The position numbers and the translations under genes were made by a program. A DNA stretch of 9,128 nt from Metaruminococcus_A sp964607135 (lineage in GTDB: Bacteria; Bacillota; Clostridia; Oscillospirales; Ruminococcaceae): contig CAZSIV010000064.1 in the NCBI GenBank assembly GCA_964607135.1, positions 1 through 9,128 of the forward strand, written 5' to 3'. Under the pieces are notes generated by a model. The model was not told the origin of the DNA. It saw only the letters and a program-made list of their open reading frames with translations, and did not search any database. Shown in pieces: positions 6,230 to 9,128 of the stretch (the stretch's first letter is position 1; each line of letters starts with the position of its first letter).

Positions 6230-6694
6230 ATGAAATACAGCTGTACGGTTCTATCGGTGGCGGACATCGGCACGGCAAAAAAGTTTTATGAAGATTTGTT
6301 CGGATTGGAAGTGTACCAGGACTACGGGATCAACCTTGCTTTTACCTGCGGTTTGGCGCTGCAACAGGATTTTGATTGGCTTGTCAGTCTGCCCAGGGAC
6401 AGCATATTGAACCGGCCGAATAATATGGAGCTTTGTTTTGAGGAACCGGATTTTGACGGCTTCTTGAACAAGCTAAAAAAGTATCCGAATATTAAATTCT
6501 TAGGAGAAGTCATTGAGCAAAGCTGGGGGCAGCGCGTCATCCGCTTTTATGATCCGGACGGACATTTAATAGAAGTCGGGGAGGATATGAAGATGGTGAT
6601 TAATCGTTTTCTCGCATCCGGTATGACGATTGAAGAGGTGTCTGTAAAGATGGACGCTTCTGTCGCGGATTTAACCAAGTTGTTGAATGGTTGA
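6230..6694 (+). CDS. VOC superfamily (glyoxalase/bleomycin-resistance fold) protein with C-terminal helical extension
   Basis: A 154-residue protein of the vicinal oxygen chelate fold, a superfamily of metal-dependent lyases, dioxygenases and antibiotic-binding proteins. The fold is shown by VADIGTAKKFYEDLFGLEV at the start (residues 10-28) and by RVIRFYDPDGHLIEVGED (about 102-119), in which Glu115 is the usual C-terminal metal ligand. The N-terminal ligand position, normally His before the V-x-D motif, is here Ser4/Cys5, so classic metal chemistry is doubtful. Residues 120-154 form a short extension (FLASGMTIEEVSVKMDASVADLTKLL) that looks like a small helix-turn-helix-type helical pair. The start is firm: AAAGGGGA (6217-6224) lies 5 nt before ATG 6230. 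The gene stands alone between two tRNA genes. The substrate is unknown. Confidence 0.88.
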   Translation: MKYSCTVLSVADIGTAKKFYEDLFGLEVYQDYGINLAFTCGLALQQDFDWLVSLPRDSILNRPNNMELCFEEPDFDGFLNKLKKYPNIKFLGEVIEQSWGQRVIRFYDPDGHLIEVGEDMKMVINRFLASGMTIEEVSVKMDASVADLTKLLNG

Positions 6695-6844
6695 ATTCCA
6701 TCTGTCGGACAGCTGCTCAGTGCGGGCGGATGTCTTTTTGTGCGGTGCAATAAGAAATTTACATCAGTGACTTCCAGGGGTACAGGTTATGACGGCGGTA
6801 TTGCTTATGCCAAAGACAGGAGAGAATGAAGGAGAAAAATCTGC

Positions 6845-6873
6845 TTGACTGTTTGGAAAAAATCATGTAAAAT
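6845..6873 (+). promoter_or_regulatory. promoter of tRNA-Val
   Basis: TTGACT (6845-6850), a 17-nt spacer and TAAAAT (6868-6873) form a good sigma-A promoter. The -10 ends only 6 nt before the first tRNA base, so initiation about 7 nt downstream would fall at or next to the mature 5' end (G6880). Confidence 0.65.
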
Positions 6874-6879
6874 AAAGAT

Positions 6880-6956
6880 GGAGGCATAGCTCAGCTGGTT
6901 AGAGCGCTCGCTTCACATGCGAGAGGTCGAGGGTTCAAGTCCCCCTGTCTCTACCA
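6880..6956 (+). tRNA. tRNA-Val (anticodon CAC), with weakened stems
   Basis: This is a 77-nt cloverleaf with encoded CCA (6954-6956). The D stem is GCTC/GAGC. The anticodon stem CTCGC/GCGAG carries loop TTCACAT, with anticodon CAC (6914-6916) reading GUG. Oddities: the acceptor GGAGGCA against TGTCTCT contains G1-U72 and G5-U68 pairs, and the T stem GAGGG against CCCCC contains an A-C mismatch (A6930 with C6944). It is probably functional but possibly decaying. Another valine tRNA with a wobble anticodon would normally also read GUG. Confidence 0.9.
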
Positions 6957-6958
6957 AC

Positions 6959-7001
6959 AACTCCCCGGAAATCATAAGGTTTCCGGGGAGTTCTATTTTT
7001 T
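6959..7001 (+). terminator. strong intrinsic terminator of tRNA-Val
   Basis: AACTCCCCGGAAA (6959-6971) pairs perfectly with TTTCCGGGGAGTT (6980-6992) around an 8-nt loop, followed by CTATTTTTT. It begins 3 nt after the tRNA CCA. Confidence 0.92.
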
Positions 7002-7085
7002 CAAATAACACACGTTGTAACACGCTTCATCTAAAACGCGCAAAAAAATACTTTGTATCTTTTTTACATCGCCTTGACAAGCACC

Positions 7086-7114
7086 AAAGAACCGCCTGTT
7101 TTAGGCGGTTCTTT
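7086..7114 (+). terminator. orphan terminator-like hairpin
   Basis: AAAGAACCGCCT (7086-7097) pairs perfectly with AGGCGGTTCTTT (7103-7114) around GTTTT, followed by GTTTAT. No gene precedes it on the plus strand after the tRNA-Val terminator. It may end an unseen small RNA or be the relict of a lost gene. Confidence 0.65.
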
Positions 7115-7516
7115 GTTTATCATCCACGATTGATCCACGAATTTTCATCTGATTTTATTCAGGACGGCGGCTGCCCGTTCCCCTTCGCGGGAAAAGCGGC
7201 TGGAGCGGATCGACGCTGCTCAACGGTCAAAATACGGAGCGCCGGCAGGCGCTGTGGAAATTTTTCGACGGGAGGCGGAGCAGCCTGCCGAACCTTATGC
7301 CCATAGAAATGCTTCCTCGGCCGCCGGCCTCTCTCAGGAATTCCAGAAAAATCGGCCGGCCGAATTCTCAGCTGACCGATTTTTAGCAAAGCTTAGTTTA
7401 TGCGACAAGGGATGTCTTAATTTAGTCTCAAATGCAGAATTACTGGGACGAAAGGCGTTTGGCCCTGTTGCTTTGATACAGCCCGATCCTTCCTTCGATC
7501 CACACGCTTTACTAGT
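7115..7516. other. gene-poor spacer between the tRNA-Val region and pelG
   Basis: I see no convincing gene in these 402 bases. Positions 7150-7345 are GC-rich and the rest is mixed. A plus-strand frame is open over 7254-7520 (88 codons, GTG start, no RBS), but its sequence matches no family I know and it runs into the 3' end of pelG. A 6-bp hairpin (AGCGCC 7238-7243, GGCGCT 7248-7253) and a larger inverted repeat at 7347-7384 are present. The stretch may contain decayed coding sequence. Confidence 0.5.
7347..7384 (-). terminator. probable terminator of the pel operon
   Basis: AAAAATCGG (7347-7355) and CCGATTTTT (7376-7384) form a 9-bp stem with A- and T-runs on its outer sides, so it could work in both directions. 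On the minus strand it lies about 130 nt after the pelG stop. A 12-bp palindrome, TCGGCCGGCCGA (7352-7363), overlaps one arm and offers an alternative fold. Confidence 0.6.
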
Positions 7517-8902
7517 TTAGCACATCAAAAAGCTGTCCAGCTTTTCCATCCGGCGGCACAGCAGGAGGAAGGAGACGAACCAGCCGGAGAGACCGCCCAC
7601 CAACAGGGGCAGAGGGAGGGCGTAAAAATCGCCGCTCAGACAGGCCAGTACCGCGCCGAGGACCGTCACAGTGAGAAAGATCAGGGAGCTGATGCACGCG
7701 CCGGTGTAATCCGAGAAATAGTAGAATACCACAATGGTGAAGTACATACAGAACACGGAGTAGATACCCAGGCTCAGCATGACGAACATATGCAGCATTT
7801 GGATGTTGGCGTCCAGATAGGGAAAGATCACACTGATCAGGCAGACCAGCACCACCGTGATGATTAGCTGGACCTCATACACAAAGAAAAGCTCCTGCAG
7901 CAGCGCTCTAGTCATGACTTTTCGCTCCTTCTGAATCATATGGAGCGTGCCGTTGTTCAGGGCGGAGATGTACACCACGAACTTCTCGTAAAAGGCCGTC
8001 TCCACCTTAACTACAAAGATGACCAGCGATGGAGTATTCACCAAAAAGGCCAGGAACAGGGCCATATCAAAGCTGGGAGCCGTGCGGAAGATGCTGACCT
8101 GCTCCCTCGCCACCGAGAAAAACCAGAAGATGATGGTGGGTCCGTAGAGACCCAACATATAGGAAAGGTTTCCGACGGCCAGCATGGGATACTGGCGGAA
8201 GTAGGGAAGAAACGCGAAATACCGACCCTTAGGCGCGCCAAAACTCCTCGTACACTGGAACACCAGCGCGAAGATCACCACAAAAAAGCAGCTTGCCAGC
8301 GCAATGCAGGCGGAGGTCACTCTGACAAGCTTCAGCCAGCTGTTGCATAGGAAGTACACGCCCACCGTCAGCAGCAGCCCAAAAATAAAGCTGAAAGTCA
8401 ACGTCCTGAAATGCTTCAGCGCCGAGGCGAAATTCATCAGCGTGTAGGCGCCCGTCACCAGCACGCCCAGAAAATAATAGGCCACCAGGAAGGAAATCGT
8501 CACCCGGCCCTGGGTTTGAGAGTATACCCCCACGCACAGCAGGGCCATGATCACACCGGAGATGGAGGTGGTAAAGGTCAGCACTCCGAAGGCGGCGGGG
8601 AAAATCTCCGACTCCTTGCCCAGATAGATGCAGTCGGCAATGTACCGGGAAACGGGGGTGGCAAAAAAGCTGGTGACCAGCAGGGCGGTCAAAAAGGCGT
8701 AGGTGGTGGATGAGATAAAGAACCGGCCTTCCAGCACCGTCAGGCCCGTCAGGCTCAGCAGGATATTCAGCGCCAGCATCGTCAGCGCCGCCAGCACCGT
8801 GGGACCAATTGTGAGCATGGTGGCGTAGAGGGTCCCCCACAGATTGGACGCCAGCGTCTGCCTGCCGTATATTTTTTTCAGCTCAAATCCGATTCCTGCC
8901 AT
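7517..8902 (-). CDS. pelG: PelG-like exopolysaccharide Pel transporter
   Basis: A 461-residue polytopic membrane protein of the PelG family, the inner-membrane flippase-like component that works with the glycosyltransferase PelF and the PelD/E complex to make and export the cationic Pel polysaccharide of biofilms. It begins with the family-typical MAGIGFELKK, and about twelve hydrophobic segments follow throughout; the size matches Pseudomonas PelG (about 456 residues). Short charged loops separate the segments, with a longer hydrophilic stretch around ALNNGTLHMIQKERKVMTR before the last five segments. ATG 8902 is supported by GGGGGGA about 7 nt upstream. The start overlaps the end of the pelF-like gene by 20 nt, and that gene order is typical of pel operons. 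It is the last gene of the operon, with a probable terminator downstream at 7347-7384. Confidence 0.92.
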   Translation of the reverse strand: MAGIGFELKKIYGRQTLASNLWGTLYATMLTIGPTVLAALTMLALNILLSLTGLTVLEGRFFISSTTYAFLTALLVTSFFATPVSRYIADCIYLGKESEIFPAAFGVLTFTTSISGVIMALLCVGVYSQTQGRVTISFLVAYYFLGVLVTGAYTLMNFASALKHFRTLTFSFIFGLLLTVGVYFLCNSWLKLVRVTSACIALASCFFVVIFALVFQCTRSFGAPKGRYFAFLPYFRQYPMLAVGNLSYMLGLYGPTIIFWFFSVAREQVSIFRTAPSFDMALFLAFLVNTPSLVIFVVKVETAFYEKFVVYISALNNGTLHMIQKERKVMTRALLQELFFVYEVQLIITVVLVCLISVIFPYLDANIQMLHMFVMLSLGIYSVFCMYFTIVVFYYFSDYTGACISSLIFLTVTVLGAVLACLSGDFYALPLPLLVGGLSGWFVSFLLLCRRMEKLDSFLMC

Positions 8903-9128
8903 GAGATTTTCCCCCCAAGCGATCGTAAATACTGCGGTATGTGTCCAGCATCTCCTGCCGACCGTAGTACGCTTCCACCCGCTTTCTGCCCGCCTGTCCC
9001 ATGCGTTTCATCAGCTCTGGATTCCGGATTAGGCGGAGAATCGCTCGGGCCATGGCCTCGCTGTTCATCACCGGCACCACCAGCCCGGCGGGGCCGAAGT
9101 GGTCGTCCTCCCGCTCGCCCTCCAGCAG
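8883..9128 (-). CDS. pelF: PelF-like glycosyltransferase, C-terminal end (cut by window edge)
   Basis: The last 81 codons of a GT-B fold (GT4-type) glycosyltransferase; the 5' part lies outside the window. Visible are the end of the nucleotide-sugar binding domain (LLEGE...FGPAGLVVPVMNSEAMARAI) and the C-terminal helices (RNPELMKRMGQAGRKRVEAYYGRQEMLDTYRSIYDRL), typical of the family. The E-x7-E catalytic region is upstream and not seen. PelF polymerises the Pel polysaccharide from UDP-activated hexosamines in the cytosol. The PelF name rests mainly on the overlapping pelG next door; the sequence alone would only say GT4 family. Confidence 0.85.
   Translation of the reverse strand: MLEGEREDDHFGPAGLVVPVMNSEAMARAILRLIRNPELMKRMGQAGRKRVEAYYGRQEMLDTYRSIYDRLGGKSHGRNRI

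Noticed and set aside
6695..6760. Possible terminator after the VOC gene (GACA...TGTC then TTTTT)
   Set aside because: Only 4 bp of stem with a long loop; too weak to call although the T-run is present.
6789..6848. 19-codon open frame with an AGGGG site upstream
   Set aside because: Very short, no family match, and it overlaps the -35 box of the tRNA-Val promoter.
5962..6956. tRNA genes as attachment sites of an integrated element
   Set aside because: I found no direct repeat of either tRNA 3' end elsewhere in the window and no integrase gene.
7254..7520. 88-codon plus-strand open frame with GTG start
   Set aside because: No RBS and no recognisable family, and it includes the probable pel terminator and runs into the pelG 3' end.
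7330..7520. Cluster of common cloning sites (GAATTC twice, GGCCGGCC, AAGCTT, ACTAGT)
   Set aside because: The sites are separated by natural-looking sequence with no vector features; chance is the simpler explanation.
1..9128. CRISPR array or insertion sequence
   Set aside because: No regularly spaced direct repeats, transposase gene or terminal inverted repeats with target duplications were seen.

Overview
The window looks like part of a chromosome from a Gram-positive anaerobe of the class Clostridia, possibly Oscillospiraceae-like. This is inferred from gene content, purine-rich Shine-Dalgarno sites, consensus sigma-A promoters, tRNA genes with an encoded CCA, many intrinsic terminators and a Pel-type exopolysaccharide cluster. 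No 16S or marker gene is present, so the family is uncertain. Base composition varies: the ends (DUF2461, esterase, pel genes) are GC-rich, while the two methyltransferase genes and the tRNA spacers are visibly more AT-rich.

Layout. Positions 1-1918 (+) carry a DUF2461 protein and a CE7-family acetylxylan esterase/cephalosporin-C deacetylase. Positions 1942-5721 (-) carry a compact three-gene restriction-modification operon, in transcription order: D12-class adenine methyltransferase (M2), a second D12-class adenine methyltransferase (M1), then an AlwI-family endonuclease (R). M2 and M1 overlap, and R begins 11 nt after M1, with its ribosome-binding site overlapping the M1 stop codon. Two different methyltransferases with one AlwI-like nuclease is the expected make-up of a Type IIS system with an asymmetric site. 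The operon converges on the esterase gene, and a perfect hairpin at the junction also encodes the last residues of R.

Positions 5722-7001 hold tRNA-Pro(CGG) (-) with a consensus promoter and terminator, a VOC/glyoxalase-fold protein (+), and tRNA-Val(CAC) (+) with a strong terminator. The tRNA-Val has stem defects (an A-C pair in the T stem and two G-U pairs in the acceptor stem), and its best promoter would start transcription at the mature 5' end. Positions 7002-7516 hold no convincing gene but contain an orphan terminator-like hairpin and a probable terminator for the pel genes. Positions 7517-9128 (-) hold pelG and the C-terminal end of pelF, the last two genes of a Pel polysaccharide operon whose other genes lie beyond the right edge.

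The main accessory system is the Type IIS-like restriction-modification operon. I see no sign of a wholly new defence system, but its target sequence, its regulation and its unusual terminator/coding overlap are open questions.
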